From the NCBI GenBank assembly GCA_018136815.1, contig CM030933.1, positions 4,060,106 through 4,124,105 on the forward strand: a DNA stretch of 64,000 nucleotides, in the 5' to 3' direction. The notes beneath the pieces were generated by a model, which was not told the origin of the DNA, made no database searches, and was given only the letters and a program-made list of their open reading frames with translations. The DNA is from Isochrysis galbana (Eukaryota > Haptophyta > Isochrysidales > Isochrysidaceae). Positions 19,890-30,082 of this stretch are shown here, piece after piece (the stretch's first letter is position 1; every line of letters starts with the position of its first letter). Made by a program: the position numbers and the translations under genes.

Positions 19890-20167
19890 ATCCTTTGAAA
19901 TATGAGAGCACAACTTACGTGACTATGAGGGCATGTGGTGCTGTCAAACATCGAGCGCTTTTGCGGATCTGCTACCAGGGTCTCAATGAAAAAGACGGAT
20001 ATCAGCGTAGAACCACCCCTCTCTCTATGTCGGTTGGTTGATAATGATAAGCGGCTGGTTTGCCCTCCATTTCAAACCACCTCCTCACCTCCTACGCCTA
20101 CGCCGGACATCATCAGCCTACCTGTGCCAGGCAAGTATTCTTTTGTGTTCAGTGGGCGCCACGTTGT
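19890..20167. other. 3' flank of the RCC1 gene
   Basis: No gene is seen. This stretch probably includes the 3' UTR. It ends at the target duplication of the insertion that follows. Confidence 0.4.
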
Positions 20168-20902
20168 TGCATGTGAATAATAAATAATTTTTAATTTTTT
20201 AACAAATTTTTATGGGTCGCGGCGCGGCAAAGGAATGGGACTAGCGCGCACACAAGACAGGACTCCCTGCCGCGGCGAGCGCAAGCACCCTTCCCCCTTA
20301 TGCCACCCAGCTCTTCACTAGCTTACTACCTGCGCTAGCCGGAGCACCCCTCCCTCCACACTCAAACAGCCCCCCACGCCAGGATCCTGTTTTGGTCTCG
20401 CAGGCAAGGGGGCCTAATGGGAGGGAGAGGAGCAACTCCTCAAAGAGGAGCTTTGGGGAAGGAGATGTTTGAGTGGGGGCGCTATACCCTTGCGCTAGGC
20501 ATGGGCAGCGACGCCGCCTCAACACATGTCCTCCCTCTGGCCTTGAGTCGAATTTTTTGGTGTTTGAAACCGAGGGCGAGGGGGTTTGTGCTTCTTGGGT
20601 TGGTTGTAGTGGGATGAGGGAGTGGGAGATGGAGTGAAGTGTTGAAAGAGGGCCCAAGGCAGGGCACTGAGTTGTAGGTACTTGTGGCCCACAAGCGTGG
20701 GGTGAAAACGGGAAGTGTATCAACATGTGTCTTGAATTGAAATTTTTGGTGCTTTGAACAGAGGGCGGGGGGGTTCGTGCTGTTTGGGTTGGTTGAAGTG
20801 TGAAGGGGGAGTGGGAGAGGGAGTCTAGTGTTGAAAGAGGGCCCAAGGCAGGGCACTGAGTGATTGGTACTAGTGGCCCACAATGCATGTGAATAATAAA
20901 TA
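20168..20902 (-). mobile_element. 697-bp non-autonomous retro-insertion with 19-bp target duplications
   Basis: TGCATGTGAATAATAAATA occurs at 20168-20186 and again at 20884-20902, bracketing 20187-20883. Read on the minus strand the element ends in an A-rich tail (20187-20212 in reverse), so it was probably copied by LINE machinery. Inside are two tandem units of about 170-195 bp, each ending in GTTGAAAGAGGGCCCAAGGC plus about 40 more shared bases. The stretch 20214-20348 recurs at 40240-40378. It encodes no convincing protein, although open frames span the tandem units. Confidence 0.75.
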
Positions 20903-21208
20903 GGGCCATGGCAATACTTGTAGCGAAAATCGCCCAAACTTGTCGGCCAAACTTGTAGCATTCTTGTGCACGCGCGAAAATGCTTCCACCAACCACCACA
21001 CATTTCCCTTCAAAAACACTAAAATAAAAACCCGTATTCGTATTCCGAGACCGAGACGCGAGACGCTCCGGCCCTTGCGGTCCAAGAGAGTGTCCACCAG
21101 ATATTCATTATCTTGTAGTGGGTCACCGTCCGAGAGCGTACGTATAGTAGGGTCGTAGATTGGTAATATGAACATGTATGCGTAGTGTGTTCGCGGGGGG
21201 GCCGGCGG
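20903..21208 (-). other. Possible retrotransposon remnant, poorly resolved
   Basis: On the minus strand a short frame reads DNEYLVDTLLDRKGR, which loosely resembles the entry to a chromodomain or the pol end of Ty3-like elements. The match is too short to be sure. Nothing else is recognised. Confidence 0.2.
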
Positions 21209-21258
21209 AGGTGTCGTTCCGTCAATTGTGGGACATCAGTCGAATTGAGCGATCAAAT
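21209..21258. repeat. Inverted partner of the 11554-11603 segment
   Basis: This is the reverse complement of 11554-11603 with one visible mismatch. Here it lies left of the gag-like fragment, while the other copy lies right of the pol-LTR element. It may be an element terminus or the trace of an inversion. Confidence 0.6.
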
Positions 21259-21924
21259 GTCCACAGTTATTTAAAATTAAATAAGGGCTAGCACTGCGTG
21301 CCCCCCCCCTTCCCCCTCCCTTCGCCTCTCACCGACCTACCAGAGAGAGAAGGCTCCTACTGCCTGCCTCCCTCCTCCCTCCTCGCTCACCCTCCAGCTC
21401 TCTCCTCGCCCTCGTCTTCCTCACGATGGTGGCGACTCGGCGCGCATCGGTACGGTCCTCCGTCCTCTCGTCTCGTGCTCCTGCTCGCTGGTTTCGTTCG
21501 ACTCGCTCGACACGGCCACCTGTCGACTGGACGCCAAGCGCAAGCGCTGCTCGCACGACTCGTTCCTCCTCCTGCTCCAATGGCGCGGCGGAGGAGGCGG
21601 AGCCTGTTCGCGTTCCTGATGCCGAGGAGGAGGCCCTTTCCCCGACCGAGGAGGCCACCATCACCACCACCGACGAGGACCCCGGGCCTGTGGGAGGAGA
21701 AGAGAAGAACGAGAACAGTGCGTCGGACGCTCCAGGCCGTCTTCTTCCCATCGCGCCCCCCTTAGGCTTAGGGGCGGAGGGCGAGAACGCGCCCGCGGCG
21801 ACCCCTAGAGCCCTCCAACTCGACTTCACAAAAGGCTCATTTACTATATATATAATCTGATTCGATAATCAAGAAACCGAGGCCCGTCCACCCATTTGCC
21901 CCTTTCGTCAACGTTCCGCCGCCG

Positions 21925-22503
21925 ATGTCCGCCGCCTCCCCAGGGCTGAGCGCGGTGGAGCTGCGCTGCATGGAAATGATCCAATCCATGGCCGCGCAGT
22001 TCACCAAGCAGCTCGCCGCGGTCACCGAGGCGATCGAGAAGGGTGCCCCCGCTTCACGGGCTGCATCCATCGCCTCCAAACCTGGGGGAGGAGAGCCCGC
22101 ACAAACTGAAGCGCCACAACCACCCACGTCGTCGCCTCGACCTCCCCCGAAACCCCCGAAAGCCCCCAAAGGCCGTAAAGGCCATCGCCACCGGCGCCAC
22201 CGCTCACCGAGCCCCTCGTCGTCTTCGTCCGATTCGTCGCATTCGTCGCGGTCGTACTCAGGCTCGGGCGCTACCAGCAGCCCGTCTGACGCCAGCGATT
22301 CAGAATCGGGTGACTCAGAACACCCGCGCCACCGGACGCGCCGCCACCACCACGGCCGCGGCCAAACCGACCGGAAGCGGCACGACCGTCACAAGGGCCG
22401 GCCGCCCAAGGCCGCTACGGATTCGTCCCGCTCCAAGCCCCGCCGCTCCCTCTACGGAGACCTGGCTAAGCCTGAGGGCCAGACGGGCCCGGAAAAGCGG
22501 CGC
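21925..22503 (+). pseudogene. Gag-like fragment of a retrotransposon
   Basis: About 193 residues start MSAASPGLSAVELRCMEMIQ. A short helical, amphipathic segment (MIQSMAAQFTKQLAAVTEAI) is followed by a Pro/Ser/Arg/His-rich nucleic-acid-binding stretch with GRKGHRHRRHRSPSPSSSSS. That composition is typical of retrotransposon Gag. The frame runs directly into the LTR block at 22507, so protease and pol are deleted. A preceding frame at 21426-21860 has no recognised domain. Confidence 0.45.
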
Positions 22504-22506
22504 CTC

Positions 22507-23633
22507 TGCCGCTCCTCCGCGGTCGCCGAATTTCCCCCCCGCGGTCGCCGAATTTCCCCCGCGGTCGCCGAATGTCCCCCCCGCGGTCGCCGAACGGTTT
22601 CCCCCGCGCGGAGCTCTCTTACCGACCGTCCGCAAGCCCTCGTCTTCCCCACGGAACACTTGCAAAGCACTGACCTGACTCTTCCAAGCGTTTGTAACAG
22701 GGCCAGCCGTGTAATAGTTGGGCGTCCGCCACACCGCCTAAACCCTCAGGTAAAACTCTCGTAAAAGAGAGAAGAGAGGGGACTATTACACTGAATCCTG
22801 CGGTCTTGCGGACTGCCGTGCCGACCGCCGATTCTTCACCTCACAGTCCGGACGGGTGTGGCTCCCCCTAATTGCTTATTTGTCTTGTCTTTGCTTTCTG
22901 CACGTTTCCATCTGTTTCGCTCACCTCTACCTCGCGAGGACGCTCGATTCTAGCAGGGGGGTGTCGCATCCGCGATCGACTTCCGACCTTAGGCGTCTTC
23001 GAGCCCAGTCGTTCTTGTTGCCGCGGAGTTTTACTCGTAAATTGTAGAACTCTTCACTCGTAACTCGCCCCTCGCTCCTTGCCGTTGCGCCCCTTTGTGG
23101 CCTGTCTCGCTCCTGTTTCGCTCCTTTGCACCTTGGGCCTTGCTCTGCCTTTGGTCCCTCCTTGCTGTCGTTCCCCCGCGCTCGTTCTCGCTCTCGTCGT
23201 AGGTGTTCGTCGCTGCGGACCTTTCCCCCGCGCGAAGCCTACCCTCTCGCCCCTTCCGGTTTACGCTCGTAGATTCCCTCCTTACTTTCTACCTACTCGT
23301 TCGCGGTAACCGCCGTTCGCCGTCGGCTCTTCCGTCGCATCGTCGCTCTCTTGTCGGCTTTCTCTTCCTTGTTTCCTTCCTTCTGTGTCTTCCCCGCCCA
23401 GGTGGGAAAAATACGTTAGTGTGGAGGAATGTTGGGTGAAAGTCGAGTGTGCGTGTCTCGGATTGTTGTCGGACTCGTCGGATTGGTACCCTGTCGGCCT
23501 CTGTCGCCCTCGTCCCTCGCCCCAGTCGCTCCTCGCTCCCTCGTTCTCGCTCTCGCTCTCGCTCAGTCGTAACGAGCAATCTTACAACACCAACCAAATC
23601 CACTCACTCACCCACTCACCCTCGCTATCAGCC
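22507..23633 (+). mobile_element. LTR candidate (copy 2) and 5' leader
   Basis: The first 742 bases match the block at 10836-11552. Beyond 23248 the sequence continues to a leader rich in ACAACACCAACCAAATCC-type repeats and an ATG at 23634. The frame at 23698-23838 (MEDGLPVPPANGQNAVPAAA) looks like the start of a Gag protein but ends after about 46 codons. The order LTR, leader, Gag start suggests a 5' LTR. A 3' LTR for this copy was not found in the window. Confidence 0.5.
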
Positions 23634-24150
23634 ATGTCCGCTCCGTCTTCGCGCTCGCCCTCGCCACTGCCCGCCATCCATCCTCCAACCATGGAAGATG
23701 GAAGATGGTCTGCCCGTCCCGCCCGCCAATGGCCAAAATGCCGTGCCTGCCGCCGCCTACCTTCCGTCCCGTTCGGTCCCTCCTGTTCCATCCGTAACCT
23801 CCAATCCGTCAATTTGGCCTTTGGCCTCCGGCCAAATTAGGCCAAATACGGCAAATGTTTCCCAGCTACCATCTAGGATGAGGGCTACAGCCCCGCACCA
23901 CTAGGAGTAGGGGTAAACGAGCAACAACAAAACAAAACAAGAAACCTCGAAACCTCGAAAACTCTAATGTACCCCTCTCAGCAGCCAAAACCAGTGGAAG
24001 AGGAAGGAGGAAGACTGAGAGAGAGAGAGAGAGAGAACCTCCTACTCTCTCTCTTCTCTCTCCCATTCCCTCGCGCGCGCGCTTCATCCCACCTCCTCTC
24101 GCCTGCCCTCCTTCCCCGCCGGCCCCTCCCTCCCGCCGGCCACCCGGCGG
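23634..24150. other. Broken Gag-like start and upstream region of the ankyrin-PH gene
   Basis: After the short frames at 23634-23900 there is an A-rich stretch and a GA/CT-rich tract (24015-24065) before the ATG at 24151. The latter is probably promoter and 5' UTR. Confidence 0.4.
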
Positions 24151-25449
24151 ATGAAGGGCAACAAGAGCGCCGCAAGGCTCAACAACGACGCAGTGGCCGA
24201 AGCACAGGCCAAAGCACTCCAAGAAGAGCTTACCAGGGTGCAGGCAGCGGGGAGCAGTCAGTTGCCAGCTTCGGGCGGAGTATCAGACGGAGTCGCATTG
24301 CTCTGCGACGCAGCAGCGCGCGGCGATGTGGCGGCGATGCGCCGCATCGTTCGCGAGCGCGGCGTCGATGTGAATTCGAGCGATCACGATCATCGCACGG
24401 CATGCCACCTCGCAGCGACCACTGGTTCAGTGGCAGCGCTCCAGTTCCTGATCGATGAGTGCTCTGCACATCCAAACCCTGTGGATCGCTGGGGACACAC
24501 TCCCCTCGACGAGGCGATGGCAGCCAAGCACCCGAAGGCCGACAAGTTTCTACGAAGGCGCGGCGGTGCCTTGGGCCTCGCGAGTGAGCGCTTCCTGTCC
24601 TCGGGCTCCTCAGGGTCAAGGCTCACAACATCCACTGCTGCGGCCTCTACTAGCAATGCATCTGCTGCCACACATAGCAGTGGTATCCAGTCTTCTTTTC
24701 TCCGTTGGCCACGGCGTGTAGCGCAGAGCAGCAGCTTGCAGGTTTCTTCACACTTGGAAGTGTCACAGCCGCAAGCTACTCTTTTCCAGGTGCCCAGGCG
24801 AGAAATGGTGGGGCCACACACCTTGACTTTGATCAAGATGGGTTGGCTGCGTAAGCTCTCCAAAGGGGGTTGGACAGCGAATTGGAATCGGCGTTTCTTT
24901 GCTCTCGCGGGCTCTACACTCTTCTACGCCGACAATGAAGATAAAATCACCTTTCAGCCGAAAATATTTGCTGAGCTCCGCTCGCTCAACGTGCTGCAGA
25001 TTGATCATGCTGAGAGCGAATTCAGCTACCCCCACCTCTTTGCTCTTAGCGATGCAACTGGCGAAGGCGCGCTATATCTATCGGCCTCATCGGACAGCGA
25101 TCGCCTTGGGTGGATGCGTGCTATTGCTTCAGTCAGGCTTGCTCCTGCGTGCGATGTGGGCCGACTCTCCGATCTTTTCATGTTGCGGCAGAGGCAGCTC
25201 GATGACTTGGCAGGCGTTTGCTATGGAGAAGCGAACTCTACCCCATCCTATGCAAGGGGTACTCCAAACCCGTATTTTGGCCCTAAAGATTTAGCATTCT
25301 CGCAGTGGGCTCCGATGCTCTATCAGGACAATTCTACTTCTGCTTTGAGGCGCTCGGCATCTGTCGACTACTCTGAGACGCCATCGTGGGTGCAGTCATG
25401 GCTCAAGTGCTTACCCGTTCAAGTGCAAAAGTGTTTGCGAAACATCTGA
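24151..25449 (+). CDS. Ankyrin-repeat and PH-domain protein
   Basis: A 432-residue protein. Residues about 48-130 hold ankyrin repeats: LLCDAAARGDVAAMRRIVRE, then DHRTACHLAATTGSVAALQF and DRWGHTPLDEAM. Residues about 228-330 form a PH domain that starts KMGWLRKLSKGGWTANWNRR and FFALAGSTLFYA and ends with the invariant Trp in DRLGWMRAI. PH domains bind phosphoinositides or partner proteins, so a membrane-linked adaptor role is likely. A Ser/Ala-rich linker separates the domains. The tail carries WVQSWLKCLPVQVQKC, possibly amphipathic. The ATG fits the coding start, and no intron is needed. The client pathway is unknown. Confidence 0.85.
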   Translation: MKGNKSAARLNNDAVAEAQAKALQEELTRVQAAGSSQLPASGGVSDGVALLCDAAARGDVAAMRRIVRERGVDVNSSDHDHRTACHLAATTGSVAALQFLIDECSAHPNPVDRWGHTPLDEAMAAKHPKADKFLRRRGGALGLASERFLSSGSSGSRLTTSTAAASTSNASAATHSSGIQSSFLRWPRRVAQSSSLQVSSHLEVSQPQATLFQVPRREMVGPHTLTLIKMGWLRKLSKGGWTANWNRRFFALAGSTLFYADNEDKITFQPKIFAELRSLNVLQIDHAESEFSYPHLFALSDATGEGALYLSASSDSDRLGWMRAIASVRLAPACDVGRLSDLFMLRQRQLDDLAGVCYGEANSTPSYARGTPNPYFGPKDLAFSQWAPMLYQDNSTSALRRSASVDYSETPSWVQSWLKCLPVQVQKCLRNI

Positions 25450-25670
25450 GCACACTAGTAAACAAGCACCGCCGCCTTGACACTTACTCCTTGGCGCAGG
25501 AGGTCCACCCTGGTGTCGAAGCATCCCAGGGGCGGAAAACAGGGAACTGAGGGGCTTTCTAGACCTTGAACCTGTCTTCAGTTTTGCAGCTTGGCCCTTC
25601 GAGTTCACGGCCCGCGAGTTGGCGGCTTAGCGTAGGTAAGAAGGAATGAGAAAGCACTTGCGGTTACGTA
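25450..25670. other. 3' flank of the ankyrin-PH gene
   Basis: No gene is visible here. It probably holds the 3' UTR. Confidence 0.4.
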
Positions 25671-25787
25671 TGGTAGCTCGGTCACTCACTCATTTTAACC
25701 ACTTTTTCCCACCTCCCCTGGGTGTCCAAGGATTCCTTAGGGTCCCCCCCTACCTGCCCCGGCAACTCCCTCCCCCCTCCGAACAAC
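25671..25787. repeat. Direct repeat, copy 1 (~117 bp)
   Basis: Nearly identical to 26404-26520, same strand. Both run from GTAGC(T/C)CGGTCACTCACTC through GGGTGTCCAAGGATTCCTTA to CCCTCCCCCCTCCGAAC. The spacing of about 730 bp and the clean ends suggest a dispersed short element or the two ends of a longer one. Confidence 0.75.
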
Positions 25788-26223
25788 CGGGAAAGTGGCA
25801 CGGAACGCGAATCGGAGGGACGGAGGATGTAAGGAAGGGCGCGGCGAGCAGATACCGCTTGCTTATGACTTGTATGGACTCGTAGACTCGAAAGGAAGAC
25901 TCGGAAGACTCGGGGCGTGGGGGTACTCAGGGGGAGAGAGTCTCGCAGAGCGACTGCAGAACGAGAAGTCGAAGTCATGCCGGTTTATTACCTTAAACGA
26001 GCCAACAATGATAGTAACAGCAAAAACAAAATTCGAATCGCAAATTTCGAGACCAAAATCTGCAAACCTGGACTTGAGACCATGGGGAAACCGAATCTGT
26101 GTGTCTTGTGCGTCAGTGGCAACACGGGGAACTGTTCAATTGTAATTATGAGCGCGTACCTTACACGAATATTCATGCCTACAGCCTTCAGATGGGCAGG
26201 AATACAACAGCGGCAGGCCTGCA
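25788..26223. other. Interval between repeats, no supported gene
   Basis: Short open frames exist but none has a recognisable domain. Confidence 0.35.
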
Positions 26224-26400
26224 GCTGCCCATTGGCGACCCTGGAGGCTCATGGAGGCCAGCTCAGGGCTCAGGGGGCAGAGGAGGCTGGGGCTGGGCCC
26301 TGGCCTCCCCTGCCTCTCCCTCGCTGGCGCTCCTGAGCCTCAGGGGCCCCCACGCTGCACCTGTCTGCCTGTCGAACAGGGGGGGAGGAGGGGTTGGAGC
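26224..26400. repeat. Dispersed repeat B (partner 32793-32960)
   Basis: Shares blocks such as GGGGCAG(A/T)GGAGGCTGGGGC, TGGCCTC(C)CCTGCCTCTCCC and CCTGTCTGCCTG with 32793-32960, with divergence between blocks. Both copies end at a G-run. It is SINE-like in size, but no tRNA-type promoter boxes were recognised. Confidence 0.5.
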
Positions 26401-26403
26401 AAT

Positions 26404-26520
26404 GGTAGCCCGGTCACTCACTCTTTTTAACCACTATTTCCCACCTCCCCTGGGTGTCCAAGGATTCCTTAGGGTCCCCCCCTACCTGCCCCGGCAACTC
26501 CCTCCCCCCTCCGAACGACC
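26404..26520. repeat. Direct repeat, copy 2
   Basis: Partner of 25671-25787, differing at only a few visible positions. Confidence 0.75.
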
Positions 26521-27307
26521 CCCTCCCGCCCCACGAAGGGCAATGGCGTCGGTGAGGGACCCCCCTCCCTTCCCCCGCGCGTGGCGGTGGCGGCGATTGG
26601 CGTGGCTGCTCGGGCGGCATATTCGAATATGGTGCCTGGTAGGGGATTCTATCGTAGTGGATGACCGAGAAAGCGCCGGCAGCGCGCTCGGTAGAGGTGG
26701 GAAGTTGGGTGTTCGAACGCATCTCGGTACGTTACCGTTTAGGCGGTTTTTTCGCCAATGCCGATATTCGACAAGATGTGCGAGGCTGGAGAGGGGAATT
26801 GGCTCGGCCATTAGAGCAGCATATCTTGATTTAACGTTTTCTGCTGTCCTAGTTGAAATGGATGAAAGAAAAGACCATGCCGTCCGCCCGGTCGCGGTGC
26901 CAAATTAGCCGCTCTAGCCCTCGGTGACTAGTGCTTCACGTAAGCGTCTTGAGTTTTGTGATACTTTCGTACACATTGAAGTGCAAAATTATGAGTTTGA
27001 CTTAGGGTCCAGTGTGCAAAGAACCACCCCTTGTAGACCCAGTGAGTTGGCGTCAAAATTTTTCTCGTCATTCCATGTTTGTGCCTCGCATGAAGGGCCT
27101 CACTAAAAATATACCGGAGGGGGGCCCGACTGTATTTCGCGCACCGTCTTCGAAGGCCTGAAATTCGGCATTTGGCATTTTTCGAAAACTTCGCCGGGGA
27201 ACCCCCAATTTTTTTTGCTGATCCATCCTACCGGAACCTATAGGGAGCTTATTTAGCCCTTCATTTACCCATAATTGCTGGTGCCCTCCGCACCCCCATA
27301 GTGAGTG
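26521..27307. other. Unassigned interval
   Basis: I find no domain, repeat or RNA that I can support. The last 250 bases are AT-richer. Confidence 0.35.
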
Positions 27308-27522
27308 ACCGGGCTAGCAATGGGCTGGCCACGCCGGGCCAGGATGGGCGAATCAGGCGAGCCTGTCAGTGGGGGAGAGGGCCAGCGGTCAGCAGGGCAG
27401 TGGCCTCCTGGCAAGCCATCAGGCGTGCCAGGAGGATGGGTGGTTCCTCCCCCATGGCAGGGGAGGAGTGGAGAGAGGGGGGGGCTCGTGCCCCCCCATG
27501 GGCGAGCTAAGTATAAACTTAG
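27308..27522 (+). repeat. Dispersed repeat A with terminal hairpin (partner 32445-32640)
   Basis: Matches 32445-32640 over about 190 bp, including GGTGGTTCCTCCCCCATGGC and GGGGGCTCGTGCCCCCCCAT. Both end in a palindrome, CTAAGT-ATAA-ACTTAG (27507-27522 here, an 8-bp stem in the other copy). Looser versions of the same end, a G-rich run then a TATAAA-centred palindrome, lie near 33157-33176 and 44304-44322. Confidence 0.6.
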
Positions 27523-27660
27523 TTGCCCCTAATCCCTAATAACTAATAAAAGAAAAAGAACGCCGGTTTGACCGCCCTAGCTTGTACCTTTCTCGGGAAT
27601 GGCAACGATTGGGAGAATCAGAATTTCGCCTTTGCCTTTGGCGATGGGGATGGGGGAGCA

Positions 27661-27935
27661 TCAGAGTTTTTTATTGTTGCGTTAGTGTAGCCTTAATGCT
27701 GCGGGACCGTAGCCCCTCGCTCGACGGCAACGGAGCCCCTACCCCGCGACGGGGGTGTGCGCGGTTGGTGCATGGTTCGTCCGATGTTGTGACTAGGGAT
27801 GCTAGCCAACAAGATGCTCTACAAGACTACAATTACAAACGCCCTCCCCCGCGATGGGGGTGTGCGCGGTTGGCGCATGGCTCGTCCGGTGTATGTGGCT
27901 ACGAATGCTAGCTAACGAGATGTCCTACGACGCTA
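27661..27935. repeat. Copy of the 4477 repeat plus a ~100-bp tandem unit
   Basis: 27661-27764 matches 4477-4578. From 27742 a unit starting CCCCGCGACGGGGGTGTGCG is repeated in tandem at about 27846, each unit continuing through GGTTGG(T/C)GCATGG(T/C)TCGTCCG. GC hairpins are likely. It is not a recognised RNA. Confidence 0.55.
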
Positions 27936-28801
27936 TAAGTTCTAACGGACTTGTACCGAGCGAGGAGAAGATCAAAGATCAATAGCAATAGTGCTCGGAA
28001 TCTGGACATTGAATTGCCTGAGCACGGAGTAATCGTAGTTTGCTCTACTCCTACTCCCTCCCAAGTGCCAGGTTTCGTGGATTTCTCCCTTGTGTTTCTC
28101 GCCCAGCTTCTCAGTTCTTCAGCTTTTGCCCCGGACGCCGGTCGAGGGTGCGGCCCTATTACTAACCCCACCAGAGGAAGATTCTCCCGCCCCCCCGCCT
28201 CCAGCCTTCCCCCCCCCTCTGCCGCCCGCCCCCCCCCCCCCCCCCCCCCGCCCGCTCCCTCCCCCCCCGCGCCGCCCTCGCCCCCCCCGCGCGAACGCTC
28301 GGCGGTCGACCTGAAGTCTCTCAAGTTTCCCTCGAGCACAACAACTTCGTCCCCAGTCTATGCTTGCTATCTCGGCGGAGTGATCCACGGCAGCTGCAGC
28401 AGCACGCCCGCAAGGCCGACAGCTCGTTCGCCGAGATTCGGAAAGGCGGGGGCCCAGAAGGCCCGCAAGGCGTCGCTTTCCTCCATCCCCAGCGCGCCTG
28501 CATCCCAAGATCGGGAGAGATTATCCTCATCTCGCCCAATTGGCGGGCGGAGCGGAGAGGCTACGAGTACCAAAGCCGCGGACTGGGGGGGGGGGGGGGG
28601 GGGGGAGAGCCGCCGCCCCTCCCTCCCTCTTCCCTTCCCCCTCCCCCCCCCCCCTTCCCTTCCCTTTCCCCCCTTCCCCCCCCCCACCCCCCTTCCCCCG
28701 CACCTCCCCCCCCCCCCCCCATCTCTGCCCTCCCCCCCCCGGCACGAGGGCCTCTCCCACCTCTCGCATACCGCTCGCCGCCAGGCCCACAACTTCAAGT
28801 C
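27936..28801. other. Upstream region with long homopolymer-rich tracts
   Basis: C-runs at about 28220-28290, a G-run at 28589-28607 and CT/C-rich tracts to 28745 dominate. The frame of the next gene is open back to 28364, but translation there is low-complexity (poly-Gly, poly-Pro), so I treat this as 5' non-coding. Confidence 0.4.
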
Positions 28802-30082
28802 ATGGCGGAACTCTGCCTCAACGACATTGCTGCAGATTTATCTGTCGGTGACCTCGCCAAGGCAATCCTCGAAAACCAGCCCGGCTCGTGCTGGGGCGGC
28901 CAGCTAGCGGGCAGTGATTGGCGCTGCGATAAATCGTTCCAGGTTGCGGGACCACATTTCAAGCACAAGTTTTGCCCTGCTTGCCAAGCCAAGGGCATCT
29001 ACATCCCCGCGAGCCGGATCCGGGCGATCCCCGAGGACACTTGCAAGGAGCTCGTCAACGGAAATGGCGGCGGTGTCTGGACGAAACTCTCCTCTCGTGT
29101 GGTTGTTGGCGAGAAGCGCAGCCGCAAGCAGACAGAAGGGGGCTCGATCTTCTTCCGCATCGTGAACCACACGGCGAGGTGCGAGTCCCCGCGTATCGTA
29201 ATCTTCGAGGGACGCCCAATCGATCACGACTGGGCGCCTCTCCCCGGCGCCTGGGTGTCGGAGCCAGATGACATGGTACATCTTGTCATCCGCAAGGGCA
29301 CCCTTGTACCAGCCAATGATGGACGCCAGCAGCAGATGAATGATCTCCTTCCGTCCCCGTTGGAATCCCAGCGGCTTGTGAAGCCCTTGGATGCGACCTC
29401 CCTTCAAGCCAGTCCCCCAACGTCGGCTCTGCTTCCGCCAGCCACCATTTCCCAGATCGCCAAGACACTTACAAATACTGCACCTTGCAAGCTCGGCTCC
29501 CTCCACTACCTGCGCCACGTTCAAGGCAACGAGGGAGGCGAGGAGGTCTATCAGCAGCGCCTCCCTCAGGAGCCACCTATGCCGCCGATGGTGCCGAGCC
29601 ATCAAAAGTATCCATCGCCTCCACCGATGCACGTCTCGCCACCATCCATGCTTGTGCAGACGAACATGAACACCGCCAGCGGGTGGACCCACCGTTGGCA
29701 GCCTCCCTCCTCTCGTTTCTTCCCGCCGCCCTCACAGCCACATGCCGCCCCGCATCCTATCGACGCCCACGACGTCCACGACGTCCGCTTCCCGAAGCCA
29801 ATCAAGATGCCAAACATGGGCGAAATCGGATTGCCGCGCGGACTCCAGCGCTCACCCCAGAGCAACATATTCTTGAACGCTCTTGCACCTCTGAAGTTCT
29901 CCTCTGCTCTCCGTCGACCAGATCAACATATTCCAACTCCACCCAGCACACTGCACGGATCGTGCCAACTAATGTCCGACGAAGACGCCCTCAACTCATT
30001 GCTGTTTGGCGACTTGTCGTCCAATGATCTTCACGACTTGCCGATCGACGGGGACCTGCTATCCAGTAACCTCTCCCTCTGA
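28802..30082 (+). CDS. Cys/His-motif, proline-rich protein of unknown function (possible transcription regulator)
   Basis: From the ATG at 28802 the product has 426 residues. The N-terminal 180 residues look folded and contain one compact metal-ligand-like patch: CWGGQLAGSDWRCDKSFQVA followed by HFKHKFCPACQAKGIYIP. Then come the beta-rich segments GGSIFFRIVNHTARCESPRI and VHLVIRKGTLVP. The rest is Pro/Ser/Gln-rich and probably disordered. The last 35 residues are acidic and hydrophobic (DALNSLLFGDLSSNDLHDLP), like an activation domain. I do not recognise the family. The architecture (small N-terminal domain, disordered middle, acidic hydrophobic end) suggests a transcription factor or co-activator, as inference only. 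The start was chosen because upstream codons are low-complexity. Confidence 0.6.
   Translation: MAELCLNDIAADLSVGDLAKAILENQPGSCWGGQLAGSDWRCDKSFQVAGPHFKHKFCPACQAKGIYIPASRIRAIPEDTCKELVNGNGGGVWTKLSSRVVVGEKRSRKQTEGGSIFFRIVNHTARCESPRIVIFEGRPIDHDWAPLPGAWVSEPDDMVHLVIRKGTLVPANDGRQQQMNDLLPSPLESQRLVKPLDATSLQASPPTSALLPPATISQIAKTLTNTAPCKLGSLHYLRHVQGNEGGEEVYQQRLPQEPPMPPMVPSHQKYPSPPPMHVSPPSMLVQTNMNTASGWTHRWQPPSSRFFPPPSQPHAAPHPIDAHDVHDVRFPKPIKMPNMGEIGLPRGLQRSPQSNIFLNALAPLKFSSALRRPDQHIPTPPSTLHGSCQLMSDEDALNSLLFGDLSSNDLHDLPIDGDLLSSNLSL

Noticed and set aside
20298-20999. Long minus-strand frames over the 697-bp insertion
   Set aside because: They come from the tandem internal units, and a second frame over the same DNA is equally open.
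20903-21175. Chromodomain at DNEYLVDTLLDRKGR
   Set aside because: Only about 15 residues fit and the YLVKW core is missing, so it is kept as a low-confidence note and not called.
24230-24863. Minus-strand frames over the ankyrin-PH gene
   Set aside because: They are shadows of a plus-strand gene with clear domains.
28364-28801. Upstream extension of the Cys/His protein to 28364
   Set aside because: Translation is poly-Gly and poly-Pro from homopolymer tracts. The folded part begins at the ATG at 28802.
27951-28907. 318-codon frame rich in proline
   Set aside because: It is driven by C-runs and is in another frame from the supported gene that starts at 28802.
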